Below are positions 47,070-56,329 of a stretch of 64,000 nt of DNA, in pieces. The notes beneath the pieces are model-generated. The model was not told the DNA's origin. It worked only from the letters and a program-made list of their open reading frames with translations, and did not search any database. Origin of the DNA: an uncultured Bacteroidales bacterium (GTDB lineage: Bacteria; Bacteroidota; Bacteroidia; Bacteroidales; UBA932); the NCBI GenBank assembly GCA_905235085.1, contig CAJOKD010000014.1, positions 34,865-98,864 of the forward strand, in the 5' to 3' direction. Position numbers and translations under genes: made by a program. How positions within the stretch are numbered: position 1 is the first letter of the stretch; the number at the start of each line of letters is the position of its first letter.

Positions 47070-48734
47070 TTAGGAGATGAACTGCTCCTTGAACCTGGCG
47101 AGTTTCGCATCGGCGTCTTCGCCCTTGGCTCCAAAATAGAACTTGATCTTCGGCTCAGTACCCGAAGGACGTACCGTCACGACGTCGCCGTATTCGTCGA
47201 AATACTGCAGGACGTTGCTCTTAGGCAGTCCGGTTTCTTCCGGCTTGTTGTAATCTACGACCTTGACCACCGGCGAGCCGGCAAGGTCCTTGGCTGGATT
47301 GCTTCTCATCTTGTCCATAATGCCCTGGATCTCTTCTGCTCCGGATTTGCCGGTGCGGACAAGGTATACCATACTTTCCTTGCGGTACCCGTATTCCTTG
47401 TAGATCCTCTGCATAAGCTGGTAGAGGGTGAGGCCCTGGTCAGCTGCCCAGGCAGCGCATTCGGCTACCATCATACAGGCGATCGGCGCATCCTTGTCGC
47501 GTACGTATTCGCCGATGTTGAAGCCGTAGCTCTCTTCGCCGCCGCAGATGAATTCTCCCTTGCCCTCGTTGTTCCTGACGATCTCCCCGATCCACTTGAA
47601 ACCGGTAAGTACGTCATAGCACTTGACTCCGAATCCCTTGCAGATATCTGCGATGAGTTCCGTGGTCACTATGGTCTTGACACAGTACTTAGTCGGGTCG
47701 AGCTTCCCGAGTTCCTTCCATCGGGTGAGGATGTAATAGGTCAGCATAGAGGCGGTCTGGTTCCCGTTGAACTGGACCATCCTGCCCTCGTCGTCCCTTA
47801 CAGCGATTCCGAGGCGGTCTGCGTCCGGATCTGATGCCATCACGATGTCTGCACCTTTACGGTCAGCCATCTCCAGGGCCATCTTCATCGCAGCAGGCTC
47901 CTCCGGATTGGGAGATACGACCGTAGGGAAGTCCCCGTCGCTGATATCCTGCTCCGGAACGTGTATCACGTTGCTGAACCCCATACGCTTGAGGCACTCT
48001 GGGACGATACGGACACCGCAGCCGTGGAGAGGGGTATACACGATCTTTATGTCGCTGTGCCTCTCCCTTGCCTCCGGGCTGAGGGTAAGTGAAAGGATGT
48101 CATTGATGTAGGCTTCGTCCACATCCTTGCCCATCAGTTCGACCTCTCCGCAATGCTCACCTCTTACGAAACGTACCTGGGAAGGTTCGGTGACCCTCGA
48201 GACTTCTTCGATGATCTCCTTGTCGGTCGGAGGGACAATCTGTGCACCGTCGGACCAGTAGACCTTGTAGCCGTTGTATTCCTTCGGGTTGTGGGATGCA
48301 GTCACCATAACTCCTGCGACGGCTCCCTTCTTGCGGATGGAATAGCTGAGCTCAGGCGTAGGCCTGATGTTGTCGAATATGAATACGTGCAGTCCGTTGG
48401 CACTCAGGATGTCCGCCGTGATCTTGGCGAACATCTTGGAGTTGTTGCGGCTGTCGTACGAGATGCATACGCGGATGTCGTCTCCTTTGACTTTCTTGAG
48501 AATGTAGTTGGCAAGACCCTGGGTGGCCATTCCGACCGTATATCTGTTCATCCTGTTGGTACCTACGCCCATCAGTCCGCGCAGTCCACCGGTGCCGAAT
48601 TCAAGTGTCTTGTAGAAAGCGTCCTCGAAACCCGCAGGATCGTTGTTCCTCAATTCGAGGACCTTCATCTTGGTTTCGGGATCGAAATCTCCTTCCAGCC
48701 ACTTTTTCGCTGTTGCGATATAGTCTTGTGACAT
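47070..48734 (-). CDS. Phosphoglucomutase/phosphomannomutase
   Basis: The 554-residue cytoplasmic enzyme has the four-domain alpha-D-phosphohexomutase layout: phosphoserine loop VTASHNP (Ser147), metal loop DPDADRLG (about 290-297), sugar loop GGEESYGF and phosphate loop RPSGTEPKIK near the end. It interconverts hexose 1- and 6-phosphates. It could feed the mannose-1-phosphate and glucose-1-phosphate made by the GH130 and GH94 enzymes into glycolysis, although it is 14 kb away and not visibly co-regulated. Confidence 0.94.
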   Translation of the reverse strand: MSQDYIATAKKWLEGDFDPETKMKVLELRNNDPAGFEDAFYKTLEFGTGGLRGLMGVGTNRMNRYTVGMATQGLANYILKKVKGDDIRVCISYDSRNNSKMFAKITADILSANGLHVFIFDNIRPTPELSYSIRKKGAVAGVMVTASHNPKEYNGYKVYWSDGAQIVPPTDKEIIEEVSRVTEPSQVRFVRGEHCGEVELMGKDVDEAYINDILSLTLSPEARERHSDIKIVYTPLHGCGVRIVPECLKRMGFSNVIHVPEQDISDGDFPTVVSPNPEEPAAMKMALEMADRKGADIVMASDPDADRLGIAVRDDEGRMVQFNGNQTASMLTYYILTRWKELGKLDPTKYCVKTIVTTELIADICKGFGVKCYDVLTGFKWIGEIVRNNEGKGEFICGGEESYGFNIGEYVRDKDAPIACMMVAECAAWAADQGLTLYQLMQRIYKEYGYRKESMVYLVRTGKSGAEEIQGIMDKMRSNPAKDLAGSPVVKVVDYNKPEETGLPKSNVLQYFDEYGDVVTVRPSGTEPKIKFYFGAKGEDADAKLARFKEQFIS

Positions 48735-48738
48735 AAAA

Positions 48739-49218
48739 CTAGAAATTCAAGGCGATTCCAACTCCGCACTGGTCAGCTACCCAGTTGAGGCGCTTCTTGC
48801 CGATGGTCTTCAGGACGATACCTGCCGAGACTGCTGAACAGCCCAGGGATGTCGCTCCTGCTCCCAAAAGGTACAATCCGGCAACCGAAGGATCATTCTC
48901 GATCGCTGCTTCCCAGTCGCCTTCATATCCGGCGTCCTGCATCTTGACTGCAGCGGCGACAACTCCGGCAAAGCCTACACCGATACCGATGATACCGCCG
49001 GTGATCAGTTTCTTGCCTGCCTTGAACTGCTTCCTGGCACCAATGACCGTCTGCTCATAGATATCGTTACCTACAAGCTCTGCGAGGGACTTGTCCGAAA
49101 GGACCTTTCCCTGAGGGTCCACGATGTTGGCGCCTTTACGGGCATACTGTGCGTTAGCGTTCTGCGCCAGGCACATAAGAGCGGCGACGAGGCCGCACAG
49201 AATCAAAAATCTCTTCAT
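48739..49218 (-). CDS. Small exported membrane-associated protein of unknown function
   Basis: The 159-residue protein has a signal peptide ending at NANAQ, then a polar segment (NIVDPQGKVLSDKSLAELVG) and two glycine/alanine-rich hydrophobic helices (about 70-92 and 113-136). It ends in GVGIALNF, whose terminal phenylalanine resembles outer-membrane proteins. It has a consensus promoter of its own. It lies four bases upstream of the phosphohexomutase gene and could be co-transcribed with it. No family recognised. Confidence 0.7.
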   Translation of the reverse strand: MKRFLILCGLVAALMCLAQNANAQYARKGANIVDPQGKVLSDKSLAELVGNDIYEQTVIGARKQFKAGKKLITGGIIGIGVGFAGVVAAAVKMQDAGYEGDWEAAIENDPSVAGLYLLGAGATSLGCSAVSAGIVLKTIGKKRLNWVADQCGVGIALNF

Positions 49219-49246
49219 ATGCGTTAAAGAATTAGTTTCTTTCTAA

Positions 49247-49278
49247 CAAAGTTAATCTTTTTTCAGTTTTTTAGCAAA
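49247..49278 (-). promoter_or_regulatory. Consensus promoter of the small exported protein
   Basis: On the minus strand TTTG (49275-49278), exactly 20 bases, then TAACTTTG (49247-49254). The leader would be about 25 bases. Confidence 0.65.
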
Positions 49279-49302
49279 AGCAACTGATTCCTTCAAATTG
49301 AT

Positions 49303-49310
49303 TAACTTTG
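49303..49310 (+). promoter_or_regulatory. -7 box of the methyltransferase gene
   Basis: TAACTTTG ends seven bases before the ATG at 49318, predicting a leader of only a few bases. Confidence 0.45.
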
Positions 49311-49317
49311 TGTCGAT

Positions 49318-50661
49318 ATGGATAGTTTCGAACAATTCATCATCGCCAATGCTGAGGCGGATACCGCGCGGCTGTTGCTTTCCAACAAGCAGTGGCCGAG
49401 GCCTGAGGACCAAAGGCTATCGGACATCCCCGTCAAGTATTTGGCAGTCAATACTATCGATGCGCGCGCCAAACTGCGCAAGAAAGTTCCGGAATGGTAT
49501 TCCACGACTGGCTTGGTCTATCCTACCACCCTATGTGCGGAGCAGTGCAGTTCTTCCGTTACGGCCAGGTACAAGACTTCGGTAGCGCACAGGATCGCAG
49601 GACTTTCCGGAGGGAGCGAGTCCAAGATAGCCGACCTTACGGGCGGCCTGGGCATAGATTCCTGGGCTTTTTCGGAGTGTTTCGACAAAGTCCTCTATAA
49701 CGAGGCGGATCCTGCTCTTGCCGCGGCCACAAGCCACAATTTCGAGGTCCTCGGTGCACGTAACATCCGTGTCCTGAACCAGGAAACGTCACCGTCGTTG
49801 CTTTCTCGCATTCTCGGCGACTTCGAACCCGATGTCATATTCCTGGACCCGGCAAGAAGGTCGTCTGCCGGGAAGAAGGTCTTCCTCTTGGAAGACTGCC
49901 GCCCGGATGTGCTTGCACTTCTCCCAGGCCTTCTCTCCGCTTGCAGGCATCTGCTGCTGAAGCTTTCCCCGATGGCTGATATCCAGCTGGTGACCGAGCG
50001 TCTGGACCGGACTTATGAGAGATTCCTGGAGAAAGGCGACGGGTCCGGATGGAACGGAAGATGGGTGAGGGAAGTCCACGTGGTCTCTTCGGGAGGGGAG
50101 TGCAAGGAACTCCTGGTGTGGATGGACAGGGAGTGGAATGACGGTTATTCGCTGATATGCAGGGAGGATGGCGGGACCTTGGAATTCACTTCTTCCGAGG
50201 TCGCCGGTTCAAAGGCCAAGTATCTTGATTCAACCTATGTCCGCTATCTGTTCGAGCCTGGCAAGTCCTTGACCAAGGCAGCAGCTTTCAATGCCTTGTG
50301 CGAGAGGTTCGGCCTGGTAAAACTCGCGCGTTTCACGCATCTCTATACATTCCCGGAAGTGCTGACCGAAGATGAGGCGCTCCTTCGGGCCCGGGAGTTG
50401 ATTAAGTTCGGGAAACTCTTCAGGGTTAAGGAATTGCTGCCTCTGAAACGGTCTTCTATGAAGGAAATATCCAGGAAGTATCCCCAGTCGGAGGTGACAG
50501 CCAGGAACATCCAGCTGACTAGCGAGGAACTCATGAAGAAGATGGGAACAGGCTCCGGAGACGATGCCCATATATTCGGCGTCAGGATAGAGACCCCTTA
50601 TGATTCCGGGAATTATCTGCTCGTCTGTGGCAGGATGCCGGACGGAGAGTCCAGGGCATAA
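49318..50661 (+). CDS. Class I SAM-dependent methyltransferase with THUMP-like domain
   Basis: The 447-residue cytoplasmic protein has an N-terminal helical part, a Rossmann methyltransferase core with motif I DLTGGLGIDSW (106-116) and an FLDPARR motif (about 172-178) in the place of the NPPY/DPP motif. A C-terminal region of the THUMP-like type is common in Bacteroidetes copies. The substrate is probably RNA, by family resemblance. Its stop codon forms the start of the A-run that, on the other strand, is the terminator T-run of the SRP RNA gene. Confidence 0.83.
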   Translation: MDSFEQFIIANAEADTARLLLSNKQWPRPEDQRLSDIPVKYLAVNTIDARAKLRKKVPEWYSTTGLVYPTTLCAEQCSSSVTARYKTSVAHRIAGLSGGSESKIADLTGGLGIDSWAFSECFDKVLYNEADPALAAATSHNFEVLGARNIRVLNQETSPSLLSRILGDFEPDVIFLDPARRSSAGKKVFLLEDCRPDVLALLPGLLSACRHLLLKLSPMADIQLVTERLDRTYERFLEKGDGSGWNGRWVREVHVVSSGGECKELLVWMDREWNDGYSLICREDGGTLEFTSSEVAGSKAKYLDSTYVRYLFEPGKSLTKAAAFNALCERFGLVKLARFTHLYTFPEVLTEDEALLRARELIKFGKLFRVKELLPLKRSSMKEISRKYPQSEVTARNIQLTSEELMKKMGTGSGDDAHIFGVRIETPYDSGNYLLVCGRMPDGESRA

Positions 50662-50666
50662 AAAAA

Positions 50667-50763
50667 GGGAAAGCTTGGCACATCGCACCGCTACGACCTC
50701 CTACCCTTGCTGCCTTCCGACCCTGGGGGAATTCAGAGGGAGCTGGTCGTGTACGACTTTCCC
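50667..50763 (-). ncRNA. ffs: Signal recognition particle RNA (4.5S, small bacterial type)
   Basis: Read on the minus strand, the roughly 97-base RNA contains the conserved SRP apical part CAGGGTCGGAAGGCAGCAAG (about 50704-50723), with the GGAA tetraloop-like segment and the Ffh-binding internal loop. The ends pair (GGGAAAG at 50757-50763 with CTTTCCC at 50667-50673), and a six-T run follows. With Ffh it targets membrane proteins. It lies between the methyltransferase gene and cdd. Confidence 0.93.
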
Positions 50764-50770
50764 TAGGCTG

Positions 50771-50802
50771 CAAATATACTACTTTTCGTTGAAACTGTCA
50801 AA
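50771..50802 (-). promoter_or_regulatory. Consensus promoter of the SRP RNA
   Basis: On the minus strand TTTG (50799-50802), exactly 20 bases, then TATATTTG (50771-50778). Transcription would start near 50764, matching the predicted RNA 5' end. The -33 element lies inside the last codons of cdd. Confidence 0.75.
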
Positions 50803-51261
50803 TATGAAAGGAAGGATGTCATCTACCTTCCCGAACTTCCAGGTCTTCTTGGTTCCGTACATGATGACGCTCAGCGGCCTTTTCCCGGCAGTCTGATACT
50901 CGGCCATCACCTGGCGGCATCCGCCGCACGGGGTGCAAGGGGTTTCGGCAAGACTGAAATCGAAGCCGCCCACTATGGCCAGGGTCGTCATCGGTACGCC
51001 TGGATAAGTTGCCCCTGCTGCGAACATAGCCGTCCTCTCAGCGCACAGTCCCGATGGGTAGGCTGCATTTTCCTGGTTGGCTCCTTTGACTATCGTACCG
51101 TCTTCCAGACGCACGGCTGCACCTACATTGAATGTCGAATACGGGGCGTAGGAACCCTTCTGCGCTTCGATGGCTGCCTTTACGACTTCCTGGTCCTGGG
51201 AATCCATCTCTTCTAGTGAAGAATATTCGGTAAAATCGATGTTTAGTGTTACGTTCTTCAT
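50779..51261 (-). CDS. cdd: Cytidine deaminase
   Basis: The 160-residue protein has the zinc-site motifs NAAYPSGLCAERTA (CAE, catalytic Glu) and TPCTPCGGCRQ (PCxxC), as in homotetrameric cytidine deaminases. It converts cytidine and deoxycytidine to uridine and deoxyuridine. The N-terminal 30 residues precede the usual family start (KAAIEAQKGSYAPYS) and form a short extension. A TAAATTTG box lies upstream on the minus strand at 51287-51294. Confidence 0.95.
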   Translation of the reverse strand: MKNVTLNIDFTEYSSLEEMDSQDQEVVKAAIEAQKGSYAPYSTFNVGAAVRLEDGTIVKGANQENAAYPSGLCAERTAMFAAGATYPGVPMTTLAIVGGFDFSLAETPCTPCGGCRQVMAEYQTAGKRPLSVIMYGTKKTWKFGKVDDILPFIFDSFNEK

Positions 51262-51286
51262 TGGCGGGTATTCTTGTTCCGATTCC

Positions 51287-51294
51287 CAAATTTA
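51287..51294 (-). promoter_or_regulatory. -7 box of cdd
   Basis: TAAATTTG on the minus strand ends 25 bases before the cdd ATG at 51261. Confidence 0.45.
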
Positions 51295-51326
51295 GTAAAA
51301 AATGAACAAAATACATTGATGTTGAT

Positions 51327-51334
51327 TAACTTTG
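51327..51334 (+). promoter_or_regulatory. -7 box of mnmA
   Basis: TAACTTTG ends seven bases before the mnmA ATG, the same arrangement as at 49303-49310. The bases between differ, so this is a repeated design and not a copied segment. Confidence 0.45.
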
Positions 51335-51341
51335 CGTCCGT

Positions 51342-52766
51342 ATGAAAGTATGCGTAGGTCTTTCCGGAGGAGTCGACTCCAGCGTCGCCGCCTTGTTGCT
51401 CAAGCAGCAGGGATATGACGTGTTCGCGATGTTTATGCAGAACTGGCACGATGCCGACGCTACGCTTCACGGAGACTGCGAGTGGGAAGAGGACAGGTTC
51501 GTGGCCGAGATGGTGGCCAGGAAGATAGGGATACCGTTCTATTTCGTAGACCTTTCAAAGGAATACCGCCAGCGGGTCGTGGACTATATGTTCGATGAAT
51601 ATGAGCACGGCCGCACTCCCAATCCGGACGTCTTGTGCAACAGGGAAATCAAGTTCGACGCCTTCATCAAGGCGGGGGAAAGGATGGGAGCGGATATGGT
51701 CGCGACAGGTCATTATTGCCGCAGGGAGCCTTTGCTAGATGCCGATGGCAACCAGGTAGTAACAGGCGGGCGGCCGCAGTGGCGCATACTCGAAGGTGTG
51801 GACCCGAACAAGGACCAGAGTTATTTTCTCTGCCAACTGACACAGGAACAGCTCTCGAAGGCACTTTTCCCGATAGGCGGGCTGACCAAGCCTCAGGTGC
51901 GTGAGATCGCAAGCCGGGCGGACCTGCCCTCCGCGGACAAGAAAGACTCCCAAGGGATATGCTTCGTCGGCAAAGTGGACCTTCCTACATTCCTCAAGCA
52001 GAAGCTTAAGCCGTCAGAAGGGGATGTTGTGGAAGTATATGACGCCTATTACTCCCGGAGCGAGCATTATGCCTTCGTCCACGATACCCTTGCTGCCCTT
52101 ATGGAAGACCCAGGAGAACCGAATATGATAGCTGGATATTCATCGGAGGATTCAGGCGGGGAGGCTTTCAACAACAGGAGGCTGTCCGGATGCGCTGCGA
52201 ACAAGTATTCTCCGGAAAAGATTTCGGCGATAAGTGATTCTGACCTCGAAAGGCTCTCCGAGCCTCTTGACTACGGTGATATCAGGTTCGAGACCGAGAC
52301 TTATCGTTCCGGCAAGAAGCACTTGAAGAAGACCCGCTACAAGCAAAACCCTTTCGGGAAGATCGTCGGCAGGCACGACGGCGCGCAGTTCTATACCATC
52401 GGACAGAGGAAGGGCCTGAATATCGGAGGGCACAAGGAATCCCTGTTCGTAATAGCCACGGATGTCAGGGAGAACATCATATATGTCGGGGAAGGGCATT
52501 CCCACAAGGGCCTGTCCAGGAATTGCCTGAGGATTGCACCGCAGGATATCCACTGGATCAGGCAGGACCTGGAGATGGAGGACGGCTCGGTGCGTCGCTA
52601 CCGGGTACGGGTACGCTATCGCCAGCCTCTGCAGGACGCATGGCTGGTCAAGCGTCGCAAGGGGCTGTACATCCTGTTCGATATGCCCCAGAGAGGTTTG
52701 TCCGACGGACAGTTCGCCGTATGGTATGATGCAGCCGGCGAGATGCTCGGTTCTGGAGTCTATTAA
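51342..52766 (+). CDS. mnmA: tRNA-specific 2-thiouridylase with a roughly 100-residue insertion
   Basis: MnmA makes 2-thiouridine at wobble position 34. Seen here are the PP-loop SGGVDSS (8-14), the first catalytic cysteine in NPDVLCNREIKFD, the second in SQGICFVGK, and GRHDGAQFYTIGQRKGL from the central beta domain. At 474 residues it is about 100 longer than typical MnmA. The extra sequence lies between GDVVEVYDA and FGKIVGRHDG (about residues 233-337), where normal proteins have a few residues. It is charged and includes the GKKHLKKTRYKQ segment. The reading frame is intact. Confidence 0.94.
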   Translation: MKVCVGLSGGVDSSVAALLLKQQGYDVFAMFMQNWHDADATLHGDCEWEEDRFVAEMVARKIGIPFYFVDLSKEYRQRVVDYMFDEYEHGRTPNPDVLCNREIKFDAFIKAGERMGADMVATGHYCRREPLLDADGNQVVTGGRPQWRILEGVDPNKDQSYFLCQLTQEQLSKALFPIGGLTKPQVREIASRADLPSADKKDSQGICFVGKVDLPTFLKQKLKPSEGDVVEVYDAYYSRSEHYAFVHDTLAALMEDPGEPNMIAGYSSEDSGGEAFNNRRLSGCAANKYSPEKISAISDSDLERLSEPLDYGDIRFETETYRSGKKHLKKTRYKQNPFGKIVGRHDGAQFYTIGQRKGLNIGGHKESLFVIATDVRENIIYVGEGHSHKGLSRNCLRIAPQDIHWIRQDLEMEDGSVRRYRVRVRYRQPLQDAWLVKRRKGLYILFDMPQRGLSDGQFAVWYDAAGEMLGSGVY

Positions 52767-53851
52767 TAATAGATTATCTCGTACGGCTTGTAGGTTACCG
52801 TAGGCAGGACTATTTCGAAACTTGTTCCTGCTGCAATCGAAACCATTCCCATCCCTCCCGTGACATTGTTCGGCAGCATCGTAGGCTCGACTATTGGGTC
52901 TACGTCGAAACCGTAGCAAATCATATTGTTGATGGCTCTCAGATAGTTGTAGAAACTACGGTCGAAACTGTTGAATACCAATGAGAATGTCTTGTCCAAC
53001 TGGACCAGGTCCGTGTCCGGATAGAAATTGTGGTATCCCTTGAAGACGTATGTCGGGATATATAGCTTGACAGTGGCTTCTTCATCCTTGAACATCTTGT
53101 CCGAGAAGCAATGTGTACTGTTTACGGGCAGCAGGTCCTCGAAGATGTTGCCGATGCCGGAGGAATAACCGTCCTCCAGGATAAGGTCGTGGAAGGTTTC
53201 GTAATCCAGCCTTCCGGCGTTTCGCAGTGTTTCTGTTATCAATTCACCGGAGAACAGTTTCGTGACCGTATTCATCACGGCATCGAGGGTGAAATAGCTG
53301 TCGGTTCCTTTGACATCCTTGAGGCGGATGGTGAATTCGATATACTCCTGCTCATAGGTGTCCGTACCGTCTATGGCCTGGTAAGACCATTTCTTGACCA
53401 CGGTCACGGTATCTACGGAAACTATCGTCCCCGGCTGAGGGACCTCCAGCTCGGTCCAGGCCTTGAGGTCGCCCTTGGATGCCTCGAACCTTACGTCGTC
53501 TCCAGGCTTCAAGTCCGCCTGGAATTGGTATTCTGTGTAGCGGTTCTTTCTAGGAACGAGGATAACTTCGTGTGTTGCTGGATCGTATTCATTCTCGTAA
53601 CCTGGATGGATCTTGGACGCCTGGTGGCGTTCACCGTTCACATAGCAATACACCGCTGCATCCGGCAGGGAATCTGTCCTGTCCGGATAGCTCATAGACA
53701 GGAATACCGAGTGTACGCTGTCGATGGTCGAGAGCTTGCCGAGCATTGTGATCTTGCCATCGTTGAGGTCGTACTCGTATCTGATGGTATTCTGGCAGGC
53801 AGCCAGCAACAGCAAGGCTGCAGTCAAGGTCAAGGTAAGGATTCTTTTCAT
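52763..53851 (-). CDS. DUF4249-type lipoprotein partner of a TonB receptor
   Basis: The 362-residue protein has a lipoprotein signal (LLAAC, Cys19) and a beta-rich body typical of DUF4249 proteins, with an early CYVNGERHQAS segment. Such proteins are usually encoded next to a TonB-dependent receptor, as here (six-base gap), and are thought to act as its surface partner. The cargo is unknown. The 3' end overlaps the convergent mnmA gene by four bases. Confidence 0.8.
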   Translation of the reverse strand: MKRILTLTLTAALLLLAACQNTIRYEYDLNDGKITMLGKLSTIDSVHSVFLSMSYPDRTDSLPDAAVYCYVNGERHQASKIHPGYENEYDPATHEVILVPRKNRYTEYQFQADLKPGDDVRFEASKGDLKAWTELEVPQPGTIVSVDTVTVVKKWSYQAIDGTDTYEQEYIEFTIRLKDVKGTDSYFTLDAVMNTVTKLFSGELITETLRNAGRLDYETFHDLILEDGYSSGIGNIFEDLLPVNSTHCFSDKMFKDEEATVKLYIPTYVFKGYHNFYPDTDLVQLDKTFSLVFNSFDRSFYNYLRAINNMICYGFDVDPIVEPTMLPNNVTGGMGMVSIAAGTSFEIVLPTVTYKPYEIIYY

Positions 53852-53857
53852 AGCTTG

Positions 53858-56290
53858 TCAGAAATTACGGGTCCAACTGATTGACGGAAGTATCGGAAGG
53901 ATAGTTATCTTCTTCATTTTTAAACTCGTACCGAGGTAGTTGCCGTCCTTGTCGTAATCCGGACCGTAGTCCATGAATACGAAGTTCGGATTCATCTGGT
54001 TGTAAACGTTGTAGACGCTCAGGTTCAGGATGCTTTCTCCGTGACGTAGCTGCCTGTGATGGCTGAAGCCTATGTTGAGCCTGTGGCTCGGAGGGATGCG
54101 GAAGTTGTTGCGGTGATTCACGTACTGGGCGCTGTAGACCCATCCGTCCGGCATCAGGACGCTCACTTCACGGACGGGAACAGTGGTAGTTCCTCCGGTA
54201 GCGAATGACCAGGCGGCATCGACTCCCCATCTCTTATTGAAGCGATGGTCGACACTCAGGTCTATGCTATGCCTCCGGTCGTATTTGTAAGGGAAGCGTT
54301 CGCCGTTGTTGATGGCTCCGTCCGGGAATATGCGGTCGGACTTGGCGAGTGTGTATGCAAGCCATCCCGTGGTCTTTCCGGTGGTTTTCTGTATCAGCAG
54401 TTCTACGCCCCTGGCGGTGCCTTTTCCCATCTCCACTCTGTTCTCCCAGCCATCCGAGGTACCGAGCATCAATGTTCCATCCTTGTATTCAAGGATGTTG
54501 TCCATCTGCTTCAGGTAACCTTCCAGGGAGAATTCCCAACCTTTGATGCGGTCGTAGTATGCACCTACCGAGAACTGGTCGGAGGTTACCGGGCGGATGT
54601 CCTTCGTGATAGGGACCCAGAGGTCTACCGGCAGGGATATCTGTGCCGAGCTGAGCAAGTGGACGTATTGGGCCATCCTGGCATATCCAGCCTTGAAAGA
54701 AAGGCCCACGTTGGTGGAGACCTTCGCGGACACCCTTGGCTGGAGGCTCCAGTAGGTGCGTCCTTCCGTGTTGAACATCGACAGATGTGCTCCCGGGTTC
54801 ACCGTAAGATGGGAGCCGATATTGAAATCGTCTTCTATGTAGAACGCGAGTTCGTTACCTCTGTAAATCTTCTTGGGATCGCCGAAATGCAGGGTCGTAT
54901 CCACCTGTATGTCCTTTCCCTTGATCTCCCTGTCGACGGCGGACATCCTTTCAGGGATGAAGGTGTGTCTGATGAATTCGGTGCCGAACTTTACCAGGTG
55001 ACGCGGGGAAGGATTGTAGTCGAAGTCGATCCTGGCACTCAGGTCCCGGATCCCTGAACGGTAGTCGAGGTGATACTGGTTGACGGACTTTATTCCGTTC
55101 CTGATCTCGGTCTCCCGGGTCCCGGCGGTCATCACCATCTTGTACCTGTTATATGATACCGTAGTGTTGGCGAACAGCTTGCTGTTGAACACGTGGTTCC
55201 ACCTTGCCGAGCCGACAGTGTTCCCCCAGAATACTCCTACATCGGTCCTGCTCTGGTTCTTGACGTATTCGGTCTGGGATTCAATGTATTCCGTGGCTTC
55301 GCCCTTCCCGTTCTCTTCGTAGACGAACCGGTCCCTGCCTTGATAGGTCCCGAAATAGAAACGGTCCTTGTCACTCAGGCGCCAGGTTATCTTCCCGTTC
55401 AGGTCGTAGAAGTAGTAATTGGCGTATGAATCCTTGAGCATCGTCTTGATAAGAGGGCTGTATAGCAGGGTATGCATACCCCTGGCACTGACTGAATATG
55501 AAAGCTTGTCCTTGATGATAGGGCCTTCCAGGTGGAGCTTGTCGCTGATCAAGCCTACGCTTACGGTGCCGTGGGTTTCTTTCATATTGCCGTCGTTGGT
55601 GCGTATGTCCACGATGCTTGAGACCCTGCCTCCGTATCGTGCCGGGAAAGACCCTTTATAAAGGGTTACCTTCTTCACCGCCTCCGGCTGGAATACGGAG
55701 AAGATGCCCAGCATATGGTCCACGTTGTATATCGGCACTCCGTCCAGGAGGATCAGGTTCTCGTCCGGACCGCCTCCACGGACGTATATTCCCGAGAAGC
55801 CTTCCGTCCCTCCCTGGACTCCCGGCATCATCTGCAGGACCTTGAGAACGTCAGCCTCTCCTAAAAGGACTGGGGTGTTTTTGATCTGGGCAGCAGGCAA
55901 GTCGATTGCGCCGAGATAGGTGGACTGGATTCCGGCATCTTTCCGGGCTACAATGTGCGAGGATTCAAGGACTTCTCCCGGTTTCAGCGTCACGTTGAGC
56001 ACTGTGTCCCTGACGAGGGAGACGTGGAAGACCTGTTCCTCGTAGCCTACATATGAATATTGGAAATCATATTCCCCGGAAGGGAGGGTGAGTGTGTAGT
56101 AGCCGAAGTTGTTGGTGACTGCACCGGTGAGGGACTTGCTTTCGAGGATTCCAGCGCCGATCAAAGTTTCCCCGCTTCCGATGTCGGTGATATGCCCGCT
56201 GATGGTCACCTTTTTCTGGGCGAATGCGGCAGTTGCGCAAAGCATTGACAACAAGAGTGCTGTTAATGCTGCAGAAGTTTTTATTCTCAT
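53858..56290 (-). CDS. TonB-dependent outer-membrane receptor
   Basis: I chose the ATG at 56290, which gives MRIKTSAALTALLLSMLC as signal peptide; 56299 is also possible. The 810-residue protein has a carboxypeptidase-regulatory-like domain (about 30-105), a plug (about 130-235, with YVRGGGPDENLILLDGVPIYN and ARYGGRVSSIVDI), and a beta-barrel ending in SISWTRNF. It lacks the SusC-type features and pairs with a DUF4249 lipoprotein and not a SusD, so it is a separate import system of unknown substrate. Confidence 0.9.
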   Translation of the reverse strand: MRIKTSAALTALLLSMLCATAAFAQKKVTISGHITDIGSGETLIGAGILESKSLTGAVTNNFGYYTLTLPSGEYDFQYSYVGYEEQVFHVSLVRDTVLNVTLKPGEVLESSHIVARKDAGIQSTYLGAIDLPAAQIKNTPVLLGEADVLKVLQMMPGVQGGTEGFSGIYVRGGGPDENLILLDGVPIYNVDHMLGIFSVFQPEAVKKVTLYKGSFPARYGGRVSSIVDIRTNDGNMKETHGTVSVGLISDKLHLEGPIIKDKLSYSVSARGMHTLLYSPLIKTMLKDSYANYYFYDLNGKITWRLSDKDRFYFGTYQGRDRFVYEENGKGEATEYIESQTEYVKNQSRTDVGVFWGNTVGSARWNHVFNSKLFANTTVSYNRYKMVMTAGTRETEIRNGIKSVNQYHLDYRSGIRDLSARIDFDYNPSPRHLVKFGTEFIRHTFIPERMSAVDREIKGKDIQVDTTLHFGDPKKIYRGNELAFYIEDDFNIGSHLTVNPGAHLSMFNTEGRTYWSLQPRVSAKVSTNVGLSFKAGYARMAQYVHLLSSAQISLPVDLWVPITKDIRPVTSDQFSVGAYYDRIKGWEFSLEGYLKQMDNILEYKDGTLMLGTSDGWENRVEMGKGTARGVELLIQKTTGKTTGWLAYTLAKSDRIFPDGAINNGERFPYKYDRRHSIDLSVDHRFNKRWGVDAAWSFATGGTTTVPVREVSVLMPDGWVYSAQYVNHRNNFRIPPSHRLNIGFSHHRQLRHGESILNLSVYNVYNQMNPNFVFMDYGPDYDKDGNYLGTSLKMKKITILPILPSISWTRNF

Positions 56291-56329
56291 AGTATACATC
56301 AAAATCTTTTCTTTCCGAATGTAATGCAA

